Below, in pieces: positions 1-9,073 of a DNA stretch of 64,000 nt (position 1 is its first letter; each line of letters starts with the position of its first letter). The position numbers were made by a program, and so were the translations under genes. The notes beneath the pieces are model-generated. The model made no database searches, was not told where the DNA came from, and worked only from the letters and a program-made list of their open reading frames with translations. This DNA comes from Terriglobus roseus (lineage in GTDB: Bacteria; Acidobacteriota; Terriglobia; Terriglobales; Acidobacteriaceae). The DNA lies in NCBI RefSeq assembly GCF_900102185.1, contig NZ_LT629690.1, positions 682,001 to 746,000 on the forward strand, read 5' to 3'.

Positions 1-2816
1 AGGACATTGTTTGCAGCAATGGACTCGTGCTGTTAAACAACACGTCGACATCAAGCTCCACGCCGTTTACTGCTTCTAGCTCGTATGCGTTTCCTTACGA
101 CATCGCCAGTGGCAGCCCAGGGCCCAACCTTGCGCTTGGAGACATTAACAAGGACGGCCGCGTGGACCTTGTTGTGGGTGGTGGCGGCGTCGTGCACACG
201 TACCTCGGCAAGGGCGACGGCACCTTCACTCCCGGCCAGAGTTACGACTCCATCCCGTCGATTGGCTTTGTCACGATTGACGATCTCGACGGCGATGGCA
301 ATGCCGACATTTATGTCGGATTGGGAAACAACGGCGTCGATGAAGGCGATGGGTATTTCAACAATATGTCGTACGCCCTGATGGGCAATGGTGACGGCAG
401 CTTTCAGGGAGCGTACTCCGGTAGTGCAACGTATAACGGCACGAATATTGGTGATGTGAACGGAGACGGCATACCAGACATGGTGGCCGCGACGAGCTCT
501 CAGGCCAACAATGGATTCTTTGCCAGTTTCACTGTTCAGCTTGGCAATGGTAAGGGAGGTTTTACTGCTGGCTCTGCTGTGCCGCAGCCGGGAGCCTTTT
601 CTCTGAATGGTTATAGCTTTGCGGCAGGTAGTCTTTCAACTGCGCAAGTGCCTACCTATGCCCTTGGCGACATCGATGGCGATGGTAAAGCTGATCTTGT
701 ATTTATCGCGAATGGCCTGACTGCAACGAGCAGTGGTGGCTCTCTCGTTACGTATCCATATCCGGTGTACTTCACCGCTCACTCAAACGGCGACGGCACG
801 TTTGCTACGCCGATGCCTTATGCCTTCCCGCAGATTGCTCCTGCGGCTGACTTCGACAATCAGCTGTCGGTGACAAATCTCCAACTGGTGGATGTGACCA
901 ACGACGGCAAGTTGGATTTGGTGGCGAGTTACAACGCTATCGCTGGAACTGCATTTGGACAGCCTCCGGTCAATCCATACCAGGAGGGGATTGTTGTGCT
1001 GGCCGGAACGGGTACGGGCACGTTCAGCACTACACGAGTATTGACAAGCGTTTACTCAAGCACGACTGCACCGACCACTGCAGTTGTGCCTTACGTGGCA
1101 GGGCATGCCGACCTGAACGGCGATGGCAAGAACGATCTGATTGTGTACAACAGCACCTTCGCTGTTGTGAACGGCACGGGTGTAACGACTACGACGTATA
1201 GTGCCTTTTTGAGCAATGGTGACGGAACCTTCGCGGCACCTACTGTGCTGGCAACCGCAGCAAAACTAAACGACCTGACCATCAATGACTTCAATAATGA
1301 TGGACATCCTGATGTCGCGTACGTTGCTGAAGCGGTGAACGGTGGCCAGGCGACACTCAACATCGTTTTGGGTAATGGAAACGGTGGTGTTGGAGGGAAT
1401 CATTCCTACAATCTGAGCGGTGGAGACGCCGTAATGATCGCAGGCCTTGCAGCGGCTGACTTCGATGGCGATGGCAAGGCAGACCTTGCCTTGATCGGCA
1501 GCAATATCGTAAGTGGTGTGTTTTATGGCAACGGTGACGGCACATTCACGAACGTTGTGAGTAATAACCTTTCCTATCCGCGTGACCTCATCAACCTTTC
1601 TGGCGGTGGCGCTTCAACCGCTTTGGATTTGAATAAGGATGGGAAGCCAGACATCCTTACAGGCAGTACTGTGTTGCTGAATATGTATGGCTCCGCTCCA
1701 AGCCTGCTTGCAACGACGGCTACAGCACTCACAGCAAATGCATCAACCATTCCTGCAAACGGATCGGTTGTACTGACCACTACGATCACGTCAACAACTG
1801 CCGGGGCGCCGACGGGGACGGTGAAGTTCCTGGATGGATCGAACACTCTTGGTGTGGTGACGTTGGCTTCGGGAAGCGCTTCATTGACAGCGAAAAATCT
1901 AAGCGTTGGTTCGCATTCGATTACCGCTGTTTATTCAGGCGATAGCACATATGCCACGTCGACATCTTCGATTGTGACCTTGGCGGTTACGGCATCTGTA
2001 CCGACCATTGCAACCACCACAACCTTGACCGTCTCAGCCTCAAATGTGTTCGCTGGAACGAATGTTTCGTTTTCGGCTACTGTGGCGCCTGCCAGTGGTA
2101 CTGCAATACCAACGGGGGCGGTAACGTTCACCGATGGCTCTACAACGCTGGGCACTGCAAACCTGGATGCAACAGGTAGGGCGACCTATTCGACGGCAGC
2201 GCTTACTGTAGGCTCACACTCTGTGGTCGCGTCGTATGCGGGTGCCAGCACTTCAGCGGCGATCTTTACAGCGTCGGCTTCGTCGGCGGTTGCCGTGACA
2301 ATTACTCCCCCAGGGTTCACCATTGCGTTAGCTCAAAGCACGAGCACCGCTACGCGTGGTTCATCCGCTACAAACACTCTGTCCATTACGCCTGTGGGCG
2401 GATTTAATGCGGTGGTTAATCTGACCTGCACCGGCGCGCCCTCTGGTTCGACATGCACGATCAATCCTGCTTCTGTTACGCCGAATGGCTCGACTGCTTC
2501 GACTGCAACGATTACCTTGCAGACGAGTGCCAGCGCCTCCATTCGGTCTGGATCTTCTACTGTCTTGCTCTCTTTGCTCGGTCTTCCAGCAATCCTCGGG
2601 ATCGGTGTTTCGTTCACCCGATTCCGTCGCCATGGTTTCCGACTACTCGCGTTTAGCTTGCTCTCCATGCTGTTCGTGTTACCGGGCTGTGGCAGTAGTA
2701 CTCCTAACGGGAGCTCTACCGGCAGGGCTACGACAGCTAACCTGACGATCACTGCCACTTCATTAGGAGCCTCGCAGCCTCCAACTCCACTGACATGGAG
2801 CGTCAACATCCAGTGA
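1..2816 (+). CDS. FG-GAP/VCBS repeat surface protein with Ig-like domains, 5' truncated by window edge
   Basis: The reading frame is open to the first base of the window (codons from base 3 read DIVCSNGLVLLNN), so the N-terminus lies outside. About the first 560 residues are FG-GAP/VCBS repeats with calcium-binding-like signatures such as DINKDGRVDL, DLDGDGNADI and DFDGDGKADL, which in this family form a beta-propeller. Two Ig-like repeats follow (about 565-660 and 665-765), then a GFTIAL-type domain ending near 850. The C-terminus is a hydrophobic segment (LLSLLGLPAILGIGVSF), an Arg-rich stretch, a second hydrophobic segment ending in the lipobox-like LPGCG, and a short Ser/Thr tail. This is an exported, probably surface-attached protein; ligand unknown. 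Confidence 0.85.
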   Translation, partial: DIVCSNGLVLLNNTSTSSSTPFTASSSYAFPYDIASGSPGPNLALGDINKDGRVDLVVGGGGVVHTYLGKGDGTFTPGQSYDSIPSIGFVTIDDLDGDGNADIYVGLGNNGVDEGDGYFNNMSYALMGNGDGSFQGAYSGSATYNGTNIGDVNGDGIPDMVAATSSQANNGFFASFTVQLGNGKGGFTAGSAVPQPGAFSLNGYSFAAGSLSTAQVPTYALGDIDGDGKADLVFIANGLTATSSGGSLVTYPYPVYFTAHSNGDGTFATPMPYAFPQIAPAADFDNQLSVTNLQLVDVTNDGKLDLVASYNAIAGTAFGQPPVNPYQEGIVVLAGTGTGTFSTTRVLTSVYSSTTAPTTAVVPYVAGHADLNGDGKNDLIVYNSTFAVVNGTGVTTTTYSAFLSNGDGTFAAPTVLATAAKLNDLTINDFNNDGHPDVAYVAEAVNGGQATLNIVLGNGNGGVGGNHSYNLSGGDAVMIAGLAAADFDGDGKADLALIGSNIVSGVFYGNGDGTFTNVVSNNLSYPRDLINLSGGGASTALDLNKDGKPDILTGSTVLLNMYGSAPSLLATTATALTANASTIPANGSVVLTTTITSTTAGAPTGTVKFLDGSNTLGVVTLASGSASLTAKNLSVGSHSITAVYSGDSTYATSTSSIVTLAVTASVPTIATTTTLTVSASNVFAGTNVSFSATVAPASGTAIPTGAVTFTDGSTTLGTANLDATGRATYSTAALTVGSHSVVASYAGASTSAAIFTASASSAVAVTITPPGFTIALAQSTSTATRGSSATNTLSITPVGGFNAVVNLTCTGAPSGSTCTINPASVTPNGSTASTATITLQTSASASIRSGSSTVLLSLLGLPAILGIGVSFTRFRRHGFRLLAFSLLSMLFVLPGCGSSTPNGSSTGRATTANLTITATSLGASQPPTPLTWSVNIQ

Positions 2817-2946
2817 CGCCTGTGAAGAACAGTGTCTGAAATGGAAGGTCGAGAGTTTTCTACGATACGCAGAGATAGTTAAGACACAATTGACAACACA
2901 GCTGCTATGCCTTCTACGGTTGATGCTACCTATGTTGTTGATTTAT

Positions 2947-2992
2947 TTGGTGGACCTGAGCGGGATCGAACCGCTGACCTCCTCGTTGCGAA
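2947..2992. other. attL: duplicated 3' half of tRNA-Ala
   Basis: These 46 bases are identical to 40951-40996. They cover the CCA end, T-arm, variable loop and anticodon loop of the tRNA-Ala on the minus strand. Identity stops abruptly at 2993 (a versus c), and no complete tRNA can be drawn here. This is therefore the distal attachment site rather than a tRNA gene. Confidence 0.9.
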
Positions 2993-3071
2993 AACGCTGG
3001 GCAACGTATTTGCAACAACTTAGCTATACGAAACAAAGCAGTTTTAGGCACTAAAAAGCGGATCGAAATCC

Positions 3072-3108
3072 TTATTGGCCCCTTATTGGCCCCAGATTGG
3101 CCCCACGC
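3072..3108 (+). repeat. Putative integrase arm-type sites, left end (three copies)
   Basis: TTATTGGCCCC occurs at 3072-3082 (preceded by c) and 3083-3093, and GATTGGCCCCACGC at 3095-3108. The same motif in the same orientation occurs twice beside attR (40883-40897 and 40913-40927), and the longer form shares the ACGC extension. Short direct repeats on both flanks of attP are what tyrosine integrases of the lambda type bind with their N-terminal domain. That function is inferred. Confidence 0.6.
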
Positions 3109-3219
3109 TGGTACTTAATCCGCATCCACGCGGCATGACCGACAAGCCAGCTTTTCCGTTAGAGGGTTCAACAGAACCCACAAATCCTATTTCCTCAAAC
3201 CAACAACACATCTCCGATA

Positions 3220-4956
3220 ATGGCATTCGAGCAATTGACAGATACTCCCTCCCCCTACATACCATCCACCCCCTTAATGGTCTCTCCATCTGTACCGGAC
3301 TTGTCACCACCTCAGCCGCCGACCGCCCAAATATCTTCAGATCAGCCGGCAGCACCCGAAACTTCGCACAACGATGTATTTCGCCAAGTGGCTAAGGCAT
3401 TGATGGGACACGAGACCTCCTACTCCGTTGATGACAACGGCAATACCGTTGCCACCGAATCTCCAACAGTTCCTGGCCATTTCTTCAGAAATATCGTCAC
3501 CGCAGCACTTCTGGGCGGTGCCGCGGGAGCCAATGGCAATCCTGCTCAAGGCTTCTTTGGCGGAGTTGCTCGCGGTGGCGCCGCGGCCGTGAACGATTCC
3601 CGCCAGCAGGATTTGCTAAAGCGCCAGGAAGCCGAAGAGGAATTCCAGAACAACCAACGTTCCCAGCAGATGCAGTTGGAGAAGAATCGCGACCAACGTG
3701 AGCAGGACGCTTTCGCCACTCAGGAGACTTTGCGCAAGGCACAGGTCGCGCAGGCTAACTCGGAGACACTCCGTCTGAACATGTTGACTCAGGGCGCGGA
3801 TTTCGAACAACACGAGAAGACGGCGGAACAAGGTAAGCAGCACTTCTCCGACTTCGATGCCGCTGGTCTCGCGCCTGTCTTCAAAGGCATCCCGGAAACC
3901 GAGATGCAAGACCTCATCAAGAATCGCCCTGGTGCCTCCTCTTTCGATTGGGAGGCCACAGGTGTGAAGCTGGCTACCGGGGCCGATGGCAAACCGACCT
4001 ACCAGTACACATATTCCGCCTACGACCCGAAGGGCAAAGTGCCTGTGTCACAAGACACCATTGACCAGTGGAAGAAGGACGGGATGGACAAGTATTATCC
4101 CGAAGTCTTCAACATCCTGAAGCCCGGCAAGGAAATTGACGCAACACATTACATCGAGTTGAAGCGCCTCGACTCGAAGCTATTCGGCGACAACCTTGTT
4201 CGTCAGAAGGCCGACGAGCAAACGCAAGAGTTCAAATCCAAACAGGCTCTCGCTGCGGCGCAGACCGCGCATGCTTGGGCGGAGACAGCCGCGGCCCGGA
4301 AGCAAATGGAAATGGCCGGACTCGCTCTCAAGCAACAGCAGATGTTGCCGAAAGCACTGAAGGCCTTGACTGATTCCGGCGGTGACTTCCAGAAGCTGGA
4401 CGCAGGCGACAAGGTTGTTATCGGCGAGTCGCTCGGCAAGCTAATCGAAGGGGCCGAGAAAACCGTACATGATGTCCTCACCGCTGATCCCTCAGACAAG
4501 AACAATTACGCAGCAGAAGCAATGAGACAGATTGGTCAGTGGCGTGGTCTCGTAAATCAAGCGTTCACGGTATCCCAGAACCGACAAGACCGATTTGACA
4601 TGGGTCTAATCGATAAAGGCCTCGGCGTTTTGGGCAGGATGTCAAAGGCAGATGCCCTGGCTGCAATCAACTCCTCCAAGTCCTACACAAATGCAGAGAA
4701 GATGGCGCTTCGAAGCGCTATCAATAAGACACCTGCCACGTTTAGCTTCAATGGTCAGACATTTGCGAACATTCCTCCCGGCAAGGTCGCGCTGTTCCTT
4801 CAAACACACCCAGGTGCAGAGCAAGTCTCTGAGCCAGAAGATGGACCACAGCCCGGCGACAACAGCAGTTCGCAGTTCTATCGTGGAATCAGGCGATCTT
4901 TGGCTCCGACCCCTGACATTTCCGCACCCGCAGAGGCCGGGGCATTCGGTGGCTAA
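3220..4956 (+). CDS. Large coiled-coil protein, phage-like, function unknown
   Basis: 578 residues. The N-terminal 50 residues are Pro/Ser-rich. Then comes a small-residue-rich, possibly membrane-active stretch (IVTAALLGGAAGANG followed by a GG-AAA-rich segment, about 90-125). A long Gln/Glu/Lys/Arg-rich coiled coil follows (about 130-200), a globular middle, and a second Ala/Gln-rich helical region (about 330-380). No enzymatic motif is visible. Size and style resemble internal virion or ejection proteins of tailed phages, but that is only an analogy. It is the first gene inside attL; no strong ribosome-binding site was seen before the ATG. Unknown function. Confidence 0.55.
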   Translation: MAFEQLTDTPSPYIPSTPLMVSPSVPDLSPPQPPTAQISSDQPAAPETSHNDVFRQVAKALMGHETSYSVDDNGNTVATESPTVPGHFFRNIVTAALLGGAAGANGNPAQGFFGGVARGGAAAVNDSRQQDLLKRQEAEEEFQNNQRSQQMQLEKNRDQREQDAFATQETLRKAQVAQANSETLRLNMLTQGADFEQHEKTAEQGKQHFSDFDAAGLAPVFKGIPETEMQDLIKNRPGASSFDWEATGVKLATGADGKPTYQYTYSAYDPKGKVPVSQDTIDQWKKDGMDKYYPEVFNILKPGKEIDATHYIELKRLDSKLFGDNLVRQKADEQTQEFKSKQALAAAQTAHAWAETAAARKQMEMAGLALKQQQMLPKALKALTDSGGDFQKLDAGDKVVIGESLGKLIEGAEKTVHDVLTADPSDKNNYAAEAMRQIGQWRGLVNQAFTVSQNRQDRFDMGLIDKGLGVLGRMSKADALAAINSSKSYTNAEKMALRSAINKTPATFSFNGQTFANIPPGKVALFLQTHPGAEQVSEPEDGPQPGDNSSSQFYRGIRRSLAPTPDISAPAEAGAFGG

Positions 4957-5273
4957 TCCTTTCTGGAATGAGCAATAACAACTCGAGAAAATAATGTCGG
5001 AATACGTGGACTAAGTCTTGTCTATTGCTTCTGATAACGATGCGTAGTCACCCCGTCCAAGCTCTCTAGCCCTAACTGATTTCCTCTCCCCTAGGAGTTG
5101 GTTTTTCAACTTTCAAGGACGAGGTTTGATTTGGATGCGGTGAAGAGTGAGGACCAAAATCTACAACGAACGGGTTCACCGCCGTCGTGCTTCAACGATT
5201 TCTTGTCCTTCGTAAATTCTGTTTGCAAAATTACGACTTGATGGATACCCTCATGTCTCGACGAGGACAATTC
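4957..5273. other. Intergenic region, nothing recognised
   Basis: The 317 bases between the coiled-coil protein and the secreted Ig-like protein hold no convincing coding region, RNA or repeat. An in-frame extension upstream to 5187 exists, but the ATG at 5274 is better supported. Confidence 0.4.
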
Positions 5274-6026
5274 ATGTCATCGACTGCCAGGCTCTTCATC
5301 TCTTTCCTCTTTGTGGCACAGGCCACCGGCCAAGTGACGGATCTGAGGATCGAACCTCAACAAGTCGACGCTGGAAGTGCGGCGACGCTCCGCTGGAACC
5401 TCAAGGATGGTCAGGCCGCTTATATTCTTGGAGTTGGGGAGATAGCTGGCAGGGGCTCGATTCAGGTACGGCCACGACAAACCACAGCTTACACGCTACT
5501 AGTAATGTCGCAAACGGGAATAACTTCCAAGTCAGTGGAACTCGAGGTCAAAAACGCGGCGCGCGGCGACGACGACACCTGTTCACCTAGACAATCCGAC
5601 TATAAGTATCCGAAGACATTTACCTCAGCGGATACGTCGATCATTTCGGCTCTAGGCAGTATTCACCGAGTGTTGCAAGATCAAATGGGCTTGGTCGTAA
5701 GCGAAATTCAGACGCCACCATTGAAGCCTCACTTCTTCTTTAGTACCAATTGCGCTATCAAGGGCAATTTGGTCTTTCCCGGTGATGCGGCAACCTTTCC
5801 GGAAGACAAACACATAGGAGCTCGAAGAGTTTCCTATCAGGTTGAAATCTCAGAATCCTCTAGCGCGCGCAATCCCGGGCAACCACCCGAGTTGGGATAC
5901 AGGATAAGTACGTTCATTCAATATAGGAGAAAAATAGAATCGACTTGGCGAATCGAGCAGAATGAAACTGCATATGAGAGAGCCTCAGAGATGTTGCGGG
6001 GCTCGCTGCCATTCCTACATAACTAG
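5274..6026 (+). CDS. Secreted protein with one Ig-like domain, function unknown
   Basis: Start chosen at ATG 5274, with gagg 8-10 bases upstream. The first 20 residues (MSSTARLFISFLFVAQATGQ) form a Sec signal peptide. Residues about 22-95 look like a bacterial Ig-like domain of the ATLRWNLKDGQ...TTAYTLLV type, similar in style to the repeats of the chromosomal gene at 48419. The remaining 150 residues (Cys at DDDTCSPRQ and STNCAIKG, possibly a disulphide) resemble nothing I recognise. It heads a tight operon with a four-helix membrane protein (18-bp gap) and the caspase/deaminase-like protein, which suggests an extracytoplasmic partner role. Confidence 0.7.
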   Translation: MSSTARLFISFLFVAQATGQVTDLRIEPQQVDAGSAATLRWNLKDGQAAYILGVGEIAGRGSIQVRPRQTTAYTLLVMSQTGITSKSVELEVKNAARGDDDTCSPRQSDYKYPKTFTSADTSIISALGSIHRVLQDQMGLVVSEIQTPPLKPHFFFSTNCAIKGNLVFPGDAATFPEDKHIGARRVSYQVEISESSSARNPGQPPELGYRISTFIQYRRKIESTWRIEQNETAYERASEMLRGSLPFLHN

Positions 6027-6044
6027 GCTTCAGAGGGGAACGCA

Positions 6045-6470
6045 ATGAAGCGTCTGTCGGCTGCATCCGCAAGAGCCATATTGGCTGCGATCTGGGCGGC
6101 GTCTTTTCTCATTAACCTCACCATAGCCCTTTGTCTCTATTTGAATCATGATATTGGGGACGATAACTTTGAAAAGCTGACGACAACGCTGAATTCGTCT
6201 TACGTTACATACTTGGCTGCAGTCATTGGATGCTATGTGATCGTCTATACCAAGAAGCCAAAGACATCACTTAATCCGGGATTGTTCGTTGTGGCTTTGG
6301 TTTCCTCTCTCCTTTGGAATGGTGTTCTGAGTGCGTTTGTCTGGCCTCTCATCTTTGAGCGGGGAACCGTTGAGGGAGCAATTAAATACATCGGTTATTT
6401 CGCCCCTTTACTTTCCTGGATTGTGGCGCCGATTTTCACTGTATTTTTTGTGAAGAATGCTACGGAGTGA
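6045..6470 (+). CDS. Small integral membrane protein, four predicted helices
   Basis: 141 residues with four hydrophobic segments at about 10-32 (AAIWAASFLINLTIALCLYL), 52-68 (YVTYLAAVIGCYVIVYT), 79-102 (LFVVALVSSLLWNGVLSAFVW) and 118-137. Preceded by a strong Shine-Dalgarno (gaggggaa). It lies 18 bp after the secreted Ig-like gene and its stop region overlaps the leader of the caspase-like gene, so the three are almost certainly co-transcribed. Family not recognised; it could anchor or transmit a signal for the exported caspase-like protein. Confidence 0.75.
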   Translation: MKRLSAASARAILAAIWAASFLINLTIALCLYLNHDIGDDNFEKLTTTLNSSYVTYLAAVIGCYVIVYTKKPKTSLNPGLFVVALVSSLLWNGVLSAFVWPLIFERGTVEGAIKYIGYFAPLLSWIVAPIFTVFFVKNATE

Positions 6471-6475
6471 CATCG

Positions 6476-8890
6476 ATGCGGCGAATCTGTCCCGAATCCT
6501 TGTTCGGAATCCTCTTCCTTGCTATATGTCTGACTTTGGCTACTCCGGTTTACGGACAGGGTGCGAAGGGATATGCAATAGTGATTGGTCTTTCCGATTA
6601 CCCACTTTATCCTCAAGACCGTCAGATTCATTTCGGAAAGAACGACGCAATAGAATTCGCTAAGTACCTTAAGACTGCGCCGGGCGGCACGTTCGACACA
6701 ACCTTGCTTGTTAATTCGGAGGCGACAAGATCAGGCATCCTAACCGCAATTAAAAGCGTGGGAAAGGTCGCATCCAACAATGACCTCGTCTATATATTTT
6801 TTGCGGGACACGGTGCAGTTGACGATTCGGGCCAAGCGTATTTCATGCCGTATGACGCAGACTCAAAGTTTCCGGAAGGTCTTGGCATTCGTATGGACGA
6901 ACTCCTGGGGGATGTTGCAAAGAATATATCTTCAAACGTCGTATTTTTCATTGACGCATGTCATGCCGGAGCAGCGTTGCAGCCGGGGGCAAGAGGGGAT
7001 GAGAATGTTGTACCAAAGCTGACTGAGGAGTGGACAAGGGCGTTCAAGTTCAAAGGTGACAATCTGCTTTCGATGGGGTTTTTCGCTGCTAGTAGTAACG
7101 AAGTGTCGTGGGAAGATTCTGTCGCGGAACACGGTCTCTTCTCCGAATATCTATTGGAGGGAATTAAGGGAGCAGCGGACACAAATCCAATGGATGGCAG
7201 GATAACCGCCCAAGAACTATTTAGATATATAGAGCTTCATGTCCAGGCCGAATCGAAACGTAGGTTCAAATCGCAAAACCCCTTACGTTCCCCAATCTGG
7301 GTTGGTGACTTTCCGTTAGCACTGTATCCACCAAACCTGAAGTCACGAGCGGAGACGTTATCGGGCCACGTCAAAGGGAATCATCCGGACGTAGCCGCGA
7401 ATCAAGCTGAGTTGGCTCAAGCACACACCGAACAACGACTTGAGACGATAAGACGGGAACGTCCACTTCTCAGGCAGTTTATTCGAGAAATGCCCAAGGG
7501 AGCAGATCTGGAGACCCATAGCAGTGGATCTATCTCGCCAGAATTATGGATCGATTGGGCAGTGAAAGACGGTTTGTGCGTCGATTCCAAGACCTCTACA
7601 CTTCTTCCTCCGAGCGCAACGAACCGGTCTGGGCGGCCGGTCTGTGCTGAGGGAACCGTCGCGGCAGAATCAGCTTACAACGACGTGCGACTTTATCAAT
7701 CGATGGTCGATGCTTTCTCTATGCGCAAGTGGAGGCTGTCGGGTGAATCGGCATACGACCACTTCAATAACACGTTCGCTAAATTTAGCGGGGCCAGTCG
7801 ATCCCTCGGACGGATTTTAGCGGAGATGTCCAAGCGGGCGGTCAGCCAACACGAAATTTACCAAGAGATTCTCGTCACGCCTTCGATTCCAGTGGCGATG
7901 CTCCGTTATCTCAACTCCAATAGTGTGTTGAGCGATAACCCAAGCATTGAGGAGCTGGCACGCGTTCACAAGTTACTTAAAGAGAATGGCCTTGTAGAAG
8001 GTATGGCGGAGGCGATCGAGAAAGTTAACGAAGCAGAATCAGAACGGGATACTATTTTGCGTTGCAAATCTTCCACACCTGATCCAGCTTGTTCAGTTAA
8101 GCAAAGGTATCAATATCAGGTTCTCAGATCATCAATCACGTCTCAAGTGTACCCGCAAATGGTAATGGCGTTTGAGGTGGCATCTGTCGACCCACGGTTT
8201 ATAGGAATTGGTGTTGCTCAGCCGGAAGGGACCTATCATTCAATCCACGATTTTCAGCCGCAGATGCGGATGTTTGGATACCTACACACAATGTATCCTC
8301 TCGTTCGCATTGGCATCTCAGCCGGTCAATTGAGTGATGCATATTCGGACTTGTCCGATAGTTCTCATATTAGGGACGCAATTGAGATCGGGAAGGCCTC
8401 GAGGATCTCTCATGGGACATCATTGCAATATGAACAAAATCCTGAAGAACTTCTAAGATTTCTCAAAGAGAGGAAAGTTCCGATCGTCATAATGTTAACC
8501 AGCGACGATCTTCTCTTGGACGTGAAAGGAGAAGATCATCCTTTTCGTTGGTATTTAGAGAGAGGAGTTCTTCTTGCACTTTCCACTAGCGATGAAGGCG
8601 TTCTAGGAACTAATCTCACGCAAGAGTTCGCACGTGCCGTAGAATCCTACGGTTTGAGTTATGGCGAACTTAAGACACTGGCACGAAACAGTCTCACTGT
8701 AAGCTTCTTGGCCGGTGAGAGCCTTTGGGCAACACCTTATCAGGCGATCACAGTAAAGGACTGCGAGGGCGATATTCCGGGAGCTCCAAATCCTTCTATC
8801 AGCTGTGCTCAATTCCTTAGCAAGAGCGATAAGGCCAAGCTTCAATGGCAACTTGAAAGCCAGCTTCTGAAATTCGAAGCTAGTTTTTAG
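6476..8890 (+). CDS. Exported caspase-like (C14) protease fused to degenerate adenosine deaminase-like domain
   Basis: Start at ATG 6476 (ggag 9 bases upstream); the GTG at 6467 leaves no room for a ribosome-binding site. 804 residues. Residues 1-28 are a Sec signal peptide ending PVYGQ. Residues about 32-285 are a caspase/metacaspase domain with the catalytic pair His112 (FFAGHGA) and Cys162 (FIDACHAG). Residues about 328-800 follow the ADGF/ADA adenosine deaminase pattern: MPKGADLETHSSG, DAFSMRKW, SRISHG, ALSTSDEGV and LKTLARNSL. Key ligands are changed: HxH is E346/H348, HAGE is SAGQ (615-618), and the metal Asp is Ser705; H646 of the SHG motif stays. Deaminase activity is therefore unlikely, and a nucleoside-sensing role is inferred. 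Last gene of a three-gene operon. Confidence 0.85.
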   Translation: MRRICPESLFGILFLAICLTLATPVYGQGAKGYAIVIGLSDYPLYPQDRQIHFGKNDAIEFAKYLKTAPGGTFDTTLLVNSEATRSGILTAIKSVGKVASNNDLVYIFFAGHGAVDDSGQAYFMPYDADSKFPEGLGIRMDELLGDVAKNISSNVVFFIDACHAGAALQPGARGDENVVPKLTEEWTRAFKFKGDNLLSMGFFAASSNEVSWEDSVAEHGLFSEYLLEGIKGAADTNPMDGRITAQELFRYIELHVQAESKRRFKSQNPLRSPIWVGDFPLALYPPNLKSRAETLSGHVKGNHPDVAANQAELAQAHTEQRLETIRRERPLLRQFIREMPKGADLETHSSGSISPELWIDWAVKDGLCVDSKTSTLLPPSATNRSGRPVCAEGTVAAESAYNDVRLYQSMVDAFSMRKWRLSGESAYDHFNNTFAKFSGASRSLGRILAEMSKRAVSQHEIYQEILVTPSIPVAMLRYLNSNSVLSDNPSIEELARVHKLLKENGLVEGMAEAIEKVNEAESERDTILRCKSSTPDPACSVKQRYQYQVLRSSITSQVYPQMVMAFEVASVDPRFIGIGVAQPEGTYHSIHDFQPQMRMFGYLHTMYPLVRIGISAGQLSDAYSDLSDSSHIRDAIEIGKASRISHGTSLQYEQNPEELLRFLKERKVPIVIMLTSDDLLLDVKGEDHPFRWYLERGVLLALSTSDEGVLGTNLTQEFARAVESYGLSYGELKTLARNSLTVSFLAGESLWATPYQAITVKDCEGDIPGAPNPSISCAQFLSKSDKAKLQWQLESQLLKFEASF

Positions 8891-9073
8891 CCGACGCATA
8901 ATCTTCCGATTGGATTGGTATATCAACTGCGCCTAGCAGTGTTGTGGGACATTGGAAGCTAAATCGAATTTATCCCTGCCTTCGCTCGGCATGAATTCGC
9001 GTGCTAATATTACAAATTTCACGCGTCCAGGAGATATCAAGTGCGAAGCTTTGTTACCGCTTTCTACATCGCC

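Noticed and set aside
2947-3040. Possible second tRNA-Ala gene
   Set aside because: Only the 3' half matches; the sequence beyond 2992 cannot complete the anticodon stem, D-arm or acceptor stem, so it is an att remnant.
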